64,000 bases of DNA from Bacteroidota bacterium (GTDB lineage: Bacteria > Bacteroidota > Bacteroidia > B-17B0 > Aurantibacillaceae), in NCBI GenBank assembly GCA_016708845.1, contig JADJFB010000002.1, positions 248,001-312,000 of the forward strand, given 5' to 3'. Shown in pieces: positions 35,582 through 45,515 of the stretch. The translations under genes and the position numbers were made by a program. Positions within the stretch are counted from its first letter, which is position 1. Every line of letters begins with the position of its first letter. The notes beneath the pieces were generated by a model, which saw only the letters and a program-made list of their open reading frames with translations, did no database searches and had not been told where the DNA came from.

Positions 35582-37999
35582 TACAGCCACAAGGAGATAA
35601 TTCTATAGATAAATATAGAGACCGAGTTTCTAAATTTAGTAGCGAACTAGATTTAGGATTAGTACTTTATATCGTAAAAAAAAGCTTGTGGTTTGTTTTG
35701 GCATTTTTTGTTGTTAGTTTAGGCATTGCGGCTATATATTTAAGATATAGTCAACCTGAATATGAATCCTCTACATTAATTCAAATTAACGATAACAATC
35801 AAGCATCCAAGGTGCTTCAAATGACAAAATTTGATGAAGGTGACAATAAAATTGCGACAGCAATGGAGCAAATTCATTCGAAGATTTTTTTAAAACGAGT
35901 AGTTGAAAAATCAGACGTTCAAATAAGTTACTTTAATGAAGGGACATTTAAAAACAACGAATTGTATTCCTCTTCTCCTTATTTAGTAAAGTTTAATGTA
36001 AAACACAATAGCATATATGGTGCTAAAATCTATATAAATTTTAATACGGTAAATTCAGGTACACTTAATTTTATTGCTGAAGGAAAAAATTTTTCGATAC
36101 CATTTACAACTTCAAATGTTGTAATAACTCCTTACTTTGAATTAAGTATTGCTCCAAATTTATTAATTGATAATAAAGTAGTTAACGATCAGTTAACGGA
36201 AGATAATAAATCATACTTCATCATCAATAATATTGATAACGTTACGGCTACACTACAATCAAAAATTGACATTAAGTTAGTAAATGATGCCGCTGGAACC
36301 ATTCAAATAAAAGTAAAAGATATAAATTCAGATAAATCAAGAGATTTAGTAAATCTAATTTCAAAAGAATACTTAAATTTGATGTAGAACGAAAAGCGAA
36401 AGTTCACAAAGTATTTTAGCATTTATTGATGATAAATTAGAAGAGGTTTACAGCGATTTAAAATTATCAGAAAACAATTTACAAGAATTTAGAAAAAACA
36501 ATAATTATACAGTAAAAGAAAACATAGTTGATCCTAATTTAATTCGTTTAACAAAAATTGAAGACGAAATGTTAAAGGTTGAATTAGACGAGAAAATTCT
36601 TGCTGAACTTCAACAAAATATTTCTAAAAACAAAAGCATTGATACATATCAGTTAATTTCAATGATTTCGGGCACAGAATACGAAAGTGCTATAAAAGAG
36701 TATACTCAGAGTATTCAAAAACTATTATTAGAAAAAGAAGACCTTTTGTATATGGTGACGCCTAATAGTGAAAACATTAAGCAAATAAATTTTAATATCG
36801 AAACTCAAAAAAAATTATTAATTGAAACAATTAACGCTGTTCGCCTAAGATATAAATCACAATACAGTAGCTTAACTCAAAAGTATTCTGAATATCAAAA
36901 TAAAAGTGTTAATAATCCCGAAGAAGACTTAGAACACTCTCGATTAATGCGTTTGTTTAGCATTAGCGAAAAATACTACACCATGCTATTAGAAAAGAAA
37001 ACTGAGTTTTCAATTAATAAAGCAGGTTTTGTATCCGAAAATGTAATTCTAGAAGAAGCAGTCAATTCAGGAGCGTGGGTATCACCAAATAAAAAAATGA
37101 CCATTATTATTGCAGTATTAGTAGCTCTTATATTATCCCTTCTGCTAGTTTTAACTCGTTACTTTTTACATGATAAAATTACATCTGTGAATGATGTAGT
37201 AAACAATATTGATGCATCCGTTTCAGTTTTGGGTATAGTTCCAAATTACGAGAGTGATGTACCTGTATCACAACTTGTGGTAGATAAAAACCCTAAGTCT
37301 CAAATTGCCGAAGCTTTCAGAAGTATTCGTTCTAATTTAAATTTTATAAGTAATACCGAAGGAGCAAAAATTATAGCAGTTACTTCCTCAATTTCTGGTG
37401 AAGGTAAAACATTTGTATGCTTAAATATCGCTGGTATTTTAGCTTATACTGGCAAAAAAGTAATTTTGTTAGATTTAGATATGAGAAAACCTAAAATCCA
37501 CAAAGGATTTGGCGTTTCTAACGATGTAGGGATGAGTACTATTTTAACGGATATGACTCCCGTAAAAGATTGCATTAATAAAAGTCATTTTCCTAATTTA
37601 GATTACATAACAGCTGGACCAATTCCTCCAAATCCTTCCGAATTAATTATCAGTAATCGATTAAACACATTAATTGAAGAATTAAAATTATCTTACGATT
37701 ATATTGTATTTGATAATCCGCCAATTGGTTTGGTAACAGATGGTATTACAACCATACAAAAAGCCGATTTTCCTATTTATGTATTTAGAGCAGATTATTC
37801 TAAGAAAGCTTTCGTACAAATTTTAGATAAATTAATAAATGAAGCTAGCATCAAAAATTTATCAATGATATTAAATGGAGTTGATACAACTCGTTCAAAT
37901 TATGGTTATAAATATGGCTATGGTTATGGCTATGGTTATGGCTATGGAAACGGTTATTATTCGGATGATAAAGCAGAGAAAAAAGACAGGTATATCTAA
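35578..37999 (+). CDS. Wzc-like polysaccharide co-polymerase/BY-kinase, two frameshifts
   Basis: The merged protein of about 807 aa has an N-terminal Wzz domain (membrane helix at about 38-58, SQPEYESSTLIQIND), a long periplasmic coiled-coil, a second membrane helix (MTIIIAVLVALILSLLLVLT) and a tyrosine autokinase domain. The kinase shows Walker A SSISGEGKTFVCLN, Walker A' VILLDLDMRKPK and Walker B YIVFDNPPIG. The tail is rich in Tyr-Gly dipeptides, the site of autophosphorylation in this family. Two missing As, at 36375-36377 and 36392-36395, break the frame around F-D-V-E-R-K-S-E-S-S-Q. The gene couples kinase state to polymer length and export. Confidence 0.9.
37913..37947 (+). repeat. TATGGNTATGG microsatellite encoding the Tyr-Gly tail
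   Basis: Six tandem hexamer-like units of TATGGC/TATGGT encode alternating Tyr and Gly in the kinase tail. Slippage here would change the number of phosphorylatable tyrosines by one per 6 bases while keeping the frame. Confidence 0.8.
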
Positions 38000-38002
38000 A
38001 TT

Positions 38003-38545
38003 ATGTAAGTAATTGAAACAAAAATAAAGGATTTATTAATTATTAAACCAAAGGTATTTGCGGATTCAAGAGGTTACTTTTTTGAAAGTTATAACGCAGA
38101 TGTTTTTAAACAAAATAACATTACTGTAAATTTTGTTCAGGATAACCAATCACTTTCCAGCACTGGTGTGCTGAGAGGACTGCATTTTCAAGCACCCCCG
38201 TTTGATCAAGGGAAATTAGTGCGCGTAATAACAGGCGCTGTTTTAGATGTTGCTGTTGATATTAGAAAAGACTCACCAACATACGGTGAACATATTGCGA
38301 TAGAGTTAACTGAAGAGAATAAAACTATGTTTTATATTCCACCAGGATTTGCGCATGGTTTTTTAACACTAAGAGACAATACAATTTTCTCTTACAAATG
38401 CACCAATGTATACAACAAACTCTCAGAAGGTTGTGTATTATGGAATGATACTGACTTAAATATAAATTGGAATGTTGCTAATCCTATTTTATCCGAAAAA
38501 GATTTAGTTGGAACTCCTTTCAAAGAATTTAACAGCCCTTTCTAA
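38003..38545 (+). pseudogene. rfbC: dTDP-4-dehydrorhamnose 3,5-epimerase with a stop at codon 2
   Basis: Reading from the ATG at 38003 gives M-stop-V-I-E-T-K-I-K-D, then an open and typical RfbC: FADSRGYFFESYNADVFKQN, GVLRGLHFQ, DVAVDIRKDSPTYG and FYIPPGFAHGFL. The family usually starts M-x-V-I-E-T, so codon 2 (normally Lys, Asn or Gln) appears changed to TAA by one substitution. The first in-frame GTG is at 38168, which would delete the N-terminal 55 residues including RGYFFE. The enzyme makes dTDP-L-rhamnose precursors. It may be inactive, or the base may be wrong. Confidence 0.8.
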
Positions 38546-39633
38546 ATGCCATTTTCCCAAAATAATATTCTGTTATTTACTGTGCTAACTATTGGCATTA
38601 CATTTATATTGTCTGCTGTTTTTAATTCTATCTTACTTAAATTTTCTCAAACATTAGGTGTTAGAAACCAGCAAGCAAATCAAAAACAAATTCGTTGGAG
38701 TCCATCAGCCAGACCATCCATAGGAGGAATTTCATTTTTTGTAATATTCTTAATTACTTTTATTATTCTGAATTTTATTGATCACTTGCTCCCACTCAAT
38801 TACAGTAGTTTAAAGATTATTGGAATATTTGTGGTTTGCACACTTGCCTTTTTAATGGGGTTGGCAGACGATGCCTATAATACTCAACCTCTTTTAAAGT
38901 TCATCGCTCAATTAATATGTGGTTTAATCCTTTATTTCACAGGCACAAAAATCAACATCTTTACGGTTGAAGCATTTAATTTTGGGTTAACTGTATTTTG
39001 GGTTGTTGGATTTATGAATTCGATTAATATGTTGGATAATATGGATGCCATTACAACCATTGTATCTATTGTTATTTTACTATTTGTAATATTCTTAAAC
39101 ATTAATTTAAATCTAATTTTAAGTCCTGTTCCCATCCTAAGTTTAGGTTTATTAGGTGCTTTATTAGGCTTTTTAGTATACAATTGGCATCCCGCCAAAA
39201 TGTTTATGGGTGATACAGGTAGTCAATTTTTAGGTGCTTTCCTTTCTGTTGTTGGCATCGATTATTGTTGGAATTCCTTTACGCTTGTTAACAATTCTTG
39301 GTTTTCAGTAAATCCTGTTCTCCAAGGCTTTTTATCAATTGCCTTAGTGTTTATTTTGCCCATTACTGATACTATTACGGTTAGTATTAATCGCATCAAA
39401 AGAGGACAATCTCCCTTTGTAGGTGGTAAAGACCATACGACACATCATTTGTTTTTTAAAGGACTTACTGAAAAAGAATTGCCATCTTATTTTGTGGAAT
39501 AGGAATGACAGGTTTATCCCTAGCCCTTAATCAAATATTAAACTATCAAACCACTTGGTTGATAGTTTCCATTATTTTTTGTGCTATCACTTTCGTATCT
39601 TTATATCTAAATACGATTATAAAAGGAAAGTGA
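38546..39633 (+). CDS. Polyprenyl-phosphate sugar-1-phosphate transferase (WecA/MraY type), one frameshift
   Basis: The protein has about 11 membrane helices and the cytoplasmic signatures of this family: LADDAYNTQPLLKF (DDxxN), NMLDNMDAIT (NxxDxxD) and FMGDTGSQFLG, plus the His-rich GGKDHTTHHLF loop. The frame breaks near 39477-39478. Adding one A continues K-E-I-A-I-L-F-C-G-I-G and adds two more helices, ending IIKGK at 39633. It would start glycan synthesis on undecaprenyl phosphate and fits the neighbouring export genes. Confidence 0.87.
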
Positions 39634-40704
39634 CCATATCTGTTTGGATATTAAAAATTTTTCGCGAACCAACTCCTCTTTACAAAAAAACCTACCTGAG
39701 TTTGGCGTTGTGGACCTTGATTAGTTTTTTAATCATGTTCATCTCCTTTGATCCTAATCACAAAATTAATCTCGATTATGCTAACTCCAATTTTAAAGTA
39801 TTAGGATTAAATATACCTACTAATTTAGAATTTGCAGGTGAACGTGTTCCACAAAACGATTACCAAATTAAAGAAAGTCTCGAAAAAGAATTCTTCGCCA
39901 ATAAATCTTGGAAAAACTCATCATTATCTCTATTTAATAAAGCTCAAAAAATGGTTTCCTCTCATAGAACCTATTTTAAAAAAAGAAGGCGTGCCTGATG
40001 ATTTTAAATATGTGGCTATCATCGAAAGTCATTTATCAAACGTTATTTCCCCAATGGGAGCTTCTGGTTTTTGGCAACTCATGCCAGTAACTGCTCAACA
40101 TTACGGACTCATCGTAAATAGTGAAGTAGATGAACGCCTCGATGTTGAAAAAGCTACAGTAGTAGCCTGCAAACATTTTAAAGATGCGCATAATTATTTT
40201 AAAAACTGGACGCTCTCTGCCGCAGCTTATAATGTTGGGATTGGTGGTATTCAAAATGCACTAAAAAAGCAAAATACCAACAACTATTATGACTTACTTT
40301 TAAATAAAGAAACAGGAAGTTTTATCTATCGCATCTTGGCTTATAAAACCCTACTCTCCAACCCTACTCACTTTGGTGTAAAAAACAAAATCAAAAAATC
40401 GGGCGGATTTCCTGCTTTCAAAATTGTGAAAATGGATTCCTCTATTACCAATTTATCGGCCTTTGCAAAACATATAGGCACAAATACCATTGTATTAAAA
40501 ACATTTAATCCGTGGCTTATTGGCGAACAACTAACGAATCCTGATAAAAAAACCTTTCAGTTTAAAATACCTAAAAACAAAAACATTGATTTAAGTGTTT
40601 ACTTTAACGATGTGTTTTCGCAAGAAGCCATCATTGATACCACTTTAAAAACAGCAACTTTAACTGACACATTAAAAATAATTACAGACACCTTAAAGAA
40701 ATGA
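39630..40704 (+). CDS. Membrane-anchored lytic transglycosylase, one frameshift
   Basis: I start it at GTG 39630, which overlaps the transferase stop codon (GTGA). It has a membrane helix near the N terminus (LALWTLISFLIMFISF). An SLT domain follows after the joined W-F-P-L-I-E-P segment, with the catalytic Glu in AIIESHLSNVISPMGASGFW and QLMPVTAQHYGL. AAAYNVGIGGIQNAL comes later. A C-terminal region resembles a single LysM-like unit. Removing one A from the run 39946-39951 gives a continuous protein of about 358 aa. It cleaves peptidoglycan glycan strands in the periplasm, as MltD does. Confidence 0.88.
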
Positions 40705-40705
40705 T

Positions 40706-40769
40706 AAAAGATGAAAGATATACAATTCAGGACTTAAATTAAACTTTAATCTTATATCTTTAGTCTTTA
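40706..40769. repeat. Intergenic AT-rich inverted repeat before uvrA
   Basis: AAAGATGAAAGATATA (40707-40722) is nearly the reverse complement of TATATCTTTAGTCTTT (40753-40768), 14 of 16 positions. A similar inverted repeat of another sequence lies after uvrA. Confidence 0.5.
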
Positions 40770-40782
40770 ATCTGCCCTCAAT

Positions 40783-43632
40783 ATGGAAGAAGAACAAATA
40801 GAAGTTATAGGCGCACGTGCACATAACTTAAAAGATATATCACTCACAATCCCTCGCAATAAATTAGTAGTACTTACTGGACTCAGTGGAAGCGGAAAAT
40901 CATCACTAGCATTTGACACCATTTATGCGGAAGGACAACGCCGCTATATCGAAAGTTTTTCGAGTTATGCTCGTCAGTTCCTTGGTAATATGGAACGACC
41001 TGATGTAGATAAAATTTCAGGATTAAGCCCTGTTATTTCTATCGAACAAAAAACCGTTAACAAAAATCCTCGTTCTACCGTTGGTACAATTACTGAGATT
41101 TACGACTTTTTACGTTTGTTATTTGCACGTTCAGGTGAAGCATACTCATACGTTACGGGCGAAAAAATGGTGCGTTACAGCGACGACCAAATCATTGATT
41201 TAATCCTTGAAAAATACAAAGACAAAAAAATAAATCTCTTAGCGCCTGTGGTTAAAGGTCGTAAAGGACATTATAGAGAATTGTTTGAAGACGTTCGCAA
41301 AAAAGGTTTTAATAAAGTACGTGTTGACGGCGCTATTGTAGACATTACGCCTAAAATGCAAGTGGACCGATACAAAATTCATGATATTGAAATAGTAATT
41401 GATCGTTTAGAGATTACTAAAGACATCAAGCCTCGTTTGCACCAATCTTTACAAACTGCCATGAAGCAAGGTAAAGGAACCATTATGGTATTGGAACATG
41501 AAGAGGTGGATGCAAAAGCAAAGAAAAAAACAACACAAGCTTTTGGTTTTGGCAAAGTGCAATTCTTTTCTCGCTCTTTAATGTGTCCTACTTCCGGTAT
41601 TTCTTATGATGAACCTGCTCCAAATTTATTTTCTTTCAACTCGCCTTACGGTGCTTGTCCGCATTGCAACGGACTAGGCGTTGTATCAGAAGTAGATATT
41701 AGTAAGATCGTTCCTAATCAAAAAATCTCCATTCGCAAAGGTGCTATTGCTCCACTGGGGCCATCAAAAGGTATTTGGGTATTTAAACAAATTGAAGCTA
41801 TTGGATTAAAATATAATTTTACGTTAGATACTCCATTTGAAGATATTGCTGAAGAAGCTGTAAATATTTTATTAAACGGAACCGAAGAATTATTTACCGT
41901 AAAATCAGACGCTAACAGTTACAGTTCAGCTTTTGATGGCATAGCAACTCATATTTCTCGTCAGGCTGAAGAAGATCCTTCGCCTGCGATGCTTCGTTGG
42001 GTAGAAGGTTTTACCAATAAAATAAATTGTTCGGTTTGTGAAGGTACTCGTTTAAAAAAAGAAGCGCTTTACTTTAAAATTGATGGAAAAAATATTTCTG
42101 AATTATCAGAAATGGATATCAATATTTTAGGCGATTGGTTTAAAGGCATTGAAAAACGTTTAAGTAAATCGCAAAATGTGATTGCTAAAGAAGTTTTGAA
42201 AGAAATCAGAACTCGTATTGGTTTTTTATTAGAAGTAGGCTTAGATTACGTAACACTTAACCGTTCTTCTAAAACCTTGAGTGGTGGCGAAGCACAACGT
42301 ATTCGTTTGGCTACACAAATTGGCTCACAGTTAGTAGGTGTATTATATATATTGGATGAACCTAGTATTGGCTTGCATCAACGTGATAATGTGCGCTTAA
42401 TTGAAGCTCTAAAAAATTTACGTGATGTTGGTAATAGTGTTTTAGTGGTGGAACACGACAAAGACATGATTGTTGAATCGGACTATGTGATTGATATTGG
42501 CCCTGGTGCTGGTGTTCATGGTGGACGAGTGATTGCGGCCGCTCCTCCAAAAGAGATGCTAAAATTTAATACCATTACCGCTGATTACATTACAGGTAAA
42601 CGTAGTATTGAAGTTCCTAAAGTTCGCCGAAAAGGAAACGGAAAAAAATTAGTTTTAAAAGGCTGCAACGGACATAACTTAAAAAATGTGAGTGTCGAAA
42701 TTCCTTTAGGGAAATTTATTTGTGTGACTGGAGTCAGTGGTAGTGGCAAATCAAGTTTAATAAACGAAACGCTATATCCTATTTTAAGTAACTACTTTTA
42801 TAATTCAGAAAAGCGTCCCCTACCCTACAAATCATTTACAGGTATTGAACATATTGACAAAGTCATCGACATTGATCAATCACCTATTGGCCGAACTCCT
42901 CGAAGCAATCCTGCAACTTACACCAATGTATTTTCTGACATCAGAACTTTGTTTTCTGAATTACCAGAAGCTAAAATTAGAGGTTATAAACCAGGTCGTT
43001 TTTCATTTAATGTAAAAGGTGGCCGTTGCGAAACCTGCGGAGGCGCTGGTGTTAAAACAATTGAAATGAATTTCTTACCAGATGTTTACGTTAACTGCGA
43101 CGAGTGTAATGGCAAACGTTATAACAGAGAAACCTGCGAGGTACGCTATAAAGGTAAATCCATCAGTGATGTGTTAAACATGACCATCGATCAAGCTTGC
43201 GAGTTCTTTGAAAACCTTCCTAACATTTTTCGTCAAATAAAAACTTTACAAGATGTTGGTTTAGGATACATTACGCTAGGACAACAAGCTACAACCTTAA
43301 GCGGTGGCGAAGCTCAACGTGTAAAGCTATCAACAGAATTAAGTAAACGAGATACAGGAAATACCTTATATATTTTAGATGAACCAACAACGGGTTTACA
43401 CTTCGAAGACATTCGTATTTTATTAGGTGTATTAAATCGTTTAGTAGAAAGCGGAAATACGGTTTTAGTCATCGAACATAATATGGATATCATCAAAGTA
43501 GCCGATCATTTAATTGACGTTGGTATGGAAGGCGGCAAAGGCGGCGGAGAAATATTATTTACTGGTACTCCCGAAGAATTAGTAAAATCTAAAAAAGGAT
43601 ATACGGCACCATTTTTGAAAAAAGAATTATAA
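40783..43632 (+). CDS. uvrA: Excinuclease ABC subunit A
   Basis: The 949-aa protein is intact and of normal length. It has two ABC ATPase halves with Walker A GLSGSGKSSLAFDT and GVSGSGKSSLINET. The two signature motifs are LSGGEAQRIRLATQ and LSGGEAQRVKLSTE. Two CxxC zinc modules are visible, CPHCNGLG near residue 290 and CETCGGAG...CDECNGKR near 750. UvrA finds bulky lesions with UvrB in nucleotide excision repair. It is flanked on both sides by intergenic inverted repeats and appears monocistronic. Confidence 0.98.
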   Translation: MEEEQIEVIGARAHNLKDISLTIPRNKLVVLTGLSGSGKSSLAFDTIYAEGQRRYIESFSSYARQFLGNMERPDVDKISGLSPVISIEQKTVNKNPRSTVGTITEIYDFLRLLFARSGEAYSYVTGEKMVRYSDDQIIDLILEKYKDKKINLLAPVVKGRKGHYRELFEDVRKKGFNKVRVDGAIVDITPKMQVDRYKIHDIEIVIDRLEITKDIKPRLHQSLQTAMKQGKGTIMVLEHEEVDAKAKKKTTQAFGFGKVQFFSRSLMCPTSGISYDEPAPNLFSFNSPYGACPHCNGLGVVSEVDISKIVPNQKISIRKGAIAPLGPSKGIWVFKQIEAIGLKYNFTLDTPFEDIAEEAVNILLNGTEELFTVKSDANSYSSAFDGIATHISRQAEEDPSPAMLRWVEGFTNKINCSVCEGTRLKKEALYFKIDGKNISELSEMDINILGDWFKGIEKRLSKSQNVIAKEVLKEIRTRIGFLLEVGLDYVTLNRSSKTLSGGEAQRIRLATQIGSQLVGVLYILDEPSIGLHQRDNVRLIEALKNLRDVGNSVLVVEHDKDMIVESDYVIDIGPGAGVHGGRVIAAAPPKEMLKFNTITADYITGKRSIEVPKVRRKGNGKKLVLKGCNGHNLKNVSVEIPLGKFICVTGVSGSGKSSLINETLYPILSNYFYNSEKRPLPYKSFTGIEHIDKVIDIDQSPIGRTPRSNPATYTNVFSDIRTLFSELPEAKIRGYKPGRFSFNVKGGRCETCGGAGVKTIEMNFLPDVYVNCDECNGKRYNRETCEVRYKGKSISDVLNMTIDQACEFFENLPNIFRQIKTLQDVGLGYITLGQQATTLSGGEAQRVKLSTELSKRDTGNTLYILDEPTTGLHFEDIRILLGVLNRLVESGNTVLVIEHNMDIIKVADHLIDVGMEGGKGGGEILFTGTPEELVKSKKGYTAPFLKKEL

Positions 43633-43657
43633 TAAATTGAGAAGGTTATGAAAGTTT

Positions 43658-43744
43658 GAAAGTTAAAAAGTTTGAATACAATGAAGAATAACTTTTTTAA
43701 CTTTGATAGATTAACTTTTAACCTTTGTAACCCTTTTAACTTTC
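43658..43744. repeat. Intergenic inverted repeat after uvrA
   Basis: GAAAGTTAAAAAG (43658-43670) faces CTTTTAACTTTC (43733-43744). The bases between are further AACTTT/AAAGTT words, so the whole segment can fold. It may also serve as a terminator for uvrA. Confidence 0.5.
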
Positions 43745-43760
43745 TAAAATAATTAAATAT

Positions 43761-44474
43761 ATGACCCAAGATAAAGAAGATAAAATCAGAAGAGCATTTG
43801 CCACTAAAGAATCAAGAGAAGTGATGGCTTCTGATAGCTGGAAGATATTTAAAATCATGAGCGAATTTGTGAATGGCTTTGAAAGAATGCAACAAATTGG
43901 TCCATGTGTTTCAATTTTCGGTTCGGCTCGTACAAAACCAGAAAACAAATACTATATTTTAGCCGAAGAAATAGCCTATAAACTCACACAAGAAGGTTAT
44001 GGCGTTATTACAGGTGGTGGACCAGGTATTATGGAGGCTGCTAACAAAGGCGCTAAACGCGGCGGTGGGAATTCGGTTGGATTAAATATTAATTTACCTT
44101 TCGAACAAAAACCAAACGATTATATCGACAGAGATAAAAGCATCGACTTTAATTATTTCTTTGTTCGTAAAACCGTTTTCTTAAAATACTCGCAAGGATT
44201 TATTGGTATGCCTGGTGGCTTTGGCACCATTGACGAATTATTTGAATCATTAACCTTAGTTCAAACCAATAAAATTGCGGAGTTTCCGGTGGTATTAGTG
44301 GGTAAAGAATATTGGACTGGTTTAATTAGTTGGATTAAAACAACCATGCTAGAACAAGAACACAACATTAACGAAGCTGATTTAGATCTTTTTAAAATTG
44401 TAGATACAGCTGATGAAGCCGTAAAACACATTGTAGATTTTTATAGTAGATATATGTTGAAGCCAAACTTTTAA
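43761..44474 (+). CDS. LOG-family (TIGR00730) Rossmann-fold protein
   Basis: The 237-aa protein has the LOG signatures VSIFGSARTKPENKYY, TGGGPGIMEAANKGA and GMPGGFGTIDELFESLT (PGGxGTxxE). The family includes cytokinin riboside 5'-monophosphate phosphoribohydrolases and nucleotide 5'-monophosphate nucleosidases such as PpnN. It was earlier misnamed lysine decarboxylase. The N-terminal 50 residues are a family extension. It is probably a nucleotide-salvage hydrolase in the cytoplasm. Confidence 0.9.
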   Translation: MTQDKEDKIRRAFATKESREVMASDSWKIFKIMSEFVNGFERMQQIGPCVSIFGSARTKPENKYYILAEEIAYKLTQEGYGVITGGGPGIMEAANKGAKRGGGNSVGLNINLPFEQKPNDYIDRDKSIDFNYFFVRKTVFLKYSQGFIGMPGGFGTIDELFESLTLVQTNKIAEFPVVLVGKEYWTGLISWIKTTMLEQEHNINEADLDLFKIVDTADEAVKHIVDFYSRYMLKPNF

Positions 44475-44500
44475 TAGAATGTATTACCCAAACCCGAACC

Positions 44501-44576
44501 TGCGAAAAATTAGCGCGGAGGTTAAATGAGACTATTTTAATAACCTCTGCAAAACTCTGGCCTCTGCGGTTAAACA
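44501..44576. repeat. CTCTGCGGTTAA-type dispersed intergenic repeat
   Basis: The segment contains GCGGAGGTTAA, AACCTCTGC, CTCTGG and CCTCTGCGGTTAA. On the other strand this is the AACCGCAGAGG word string that I know as a common dispersed intergenic repeat in Bacteroidota and other phyla. It lies between the LOG gene and the SDR gene. Confidence 0.55.
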
Positions 44577-44588
44577 ACCAAAAACTAA

Positions 44589-45359
44589 ATGAAAACAATC
44601 TTAATTACAGGAAGCACCAGCGGTATTGGCTTAGGAATTGCCATCGAATTTGCAAAAACAAAACAATACAATATTGTATTTAACGGACTTGAACCTAACG
44701 GACAAGAAATTGCGGATGGCATTGCCAAACAATATGGCATTGAAGTGATGTTTAGCAATGCTAACATGTTGCAACCTGCCGATTTAAGAAAAATGGTAGA
44801 TGATGCTGTTGCTAAATTTGGAAAGATTGACGTCTTAGTAAATAATGCAGGTATTCAATTTGTATCACCTATCGAAGATTTCCCAGAAGATAAATGGAAT
44901 GCCATTATTGGAATTAATTTAACATCAGCCTTTCATTTGACTAAAGCCGTTTGGAAAGGCATGAAAGAACGCAAATTCGGACGCATCATCAATATCGCAT
45001 CAGCACATGGATTAGTAGCTTCAGAATTTAAAAGTGCTTATGTAGCCAGTAAACATGGTATTGTAGGCTTCACCAAAACCATTGCATTAGAAGGAGCGCC
45101 TTATGGAATTACAGCCAATGCCATTTGCCCTGGTTATGTAAAAACACCTTTGGTAGAAAAACAAATTGCCGACCAAGCGAAAGCGCATAACATGAGCGAA
45201 GCAGATGTAGTAAATAAAGTAATGCTTTACAAACAAGCAGTGAAAGAATTTGTGAGCTTAGAAGAATTAGGACAACTAGCTATATTCTTAGCCTCAGATG
45301 TAGCAAAAACTATGACAGGAACATCCTTGCCAGTGGATGGCGGTTGGAATGCGCAATAG
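44589..45359 (+). CDS. Short-chain dehydrogenase, 3-hydroxybutyrate dehydrogenase type
   Basis: The 256-aa SDR has the cofactor motif TGSTSGIGLGIA, NNAG at about residue 88, and the catalytic Ser-Tyr-Lys in NIASAHGLVAS and SAYVASKHGIVGF. The ending TGTSLPVDGGWNAQ and the segment NAICPGYVKTPLVEKQIADQ are those of D-beta-hydroxybutyrate dehydrogenases. It would interconvert 3-hydroxybutyrate and acetoacetate with NAD. The gene ends 16 bases before a G/C island. Confidence 0.9.
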   Translation: MKTILITGSTSGIGLGIAIEFAKTKQYNIVFNGLEPNGQEIADGIAKQYGIEVMFSNANMLQPADLRKMVDDAVAKFGKIDVLVNNAGIQFVSPIEDFPEDKWNAIIGINLTSAFHLTKAVWKGMKERKFGRIINIASAHGLVASEFKSAYVASKHGIVGFTKTIALEGAPYGITANAICPGYVKTPLVEKQIADQAKAHNMSEADVVNKVMLYKQAVKEFVSLEELGQLAIFLASDVAKTMTGTSLPVDGGWNAQ

Positions 45360-45375
45360 AATTATATAATAGCAC

Positions 45376-45432
45376 AAGGGCGGCCCCCCGGGGGAAGGTG
45401 TTGAACGCGCCTTAACAGGAGGGGGGGGGGCC
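45376..45432. other. G/C-rich island, probable assembly junction
   Basis: The block contains GGGCGGCCCCCCGGGGG, then GAACGCGCC and a run of 12 Gs, inside AT-rich DNA. It lies exactly between the SDR gene and the truncated end of the efflux outer-membrane gene. This suggests that sequence is missing here. Confidence 0.7.
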
Positions 45433-45515
45433 TGTTTCCAGTTCAAAAATTATAAATAAAAACCTGATATTCTCGAAGGTTTTTTTTTACAAAATCCGCC
45501 CCAACTCTTTTGTAC

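Noticed and set aside
38168..38545. GTG at 38168 as the real start of RfbC
   Set aside because: It would remove the conserved N-terminal 55 residues, which are fully readable upstream in the same frame. The stop at codon 2 is the better explanation.
39555..39629. Upstream extension of the lytic transglycosylase
   Set aside because: These bases encode the last two helices of the WecA/MraY-like transferase in another frame. GTG 39630 is the natural coupled start.
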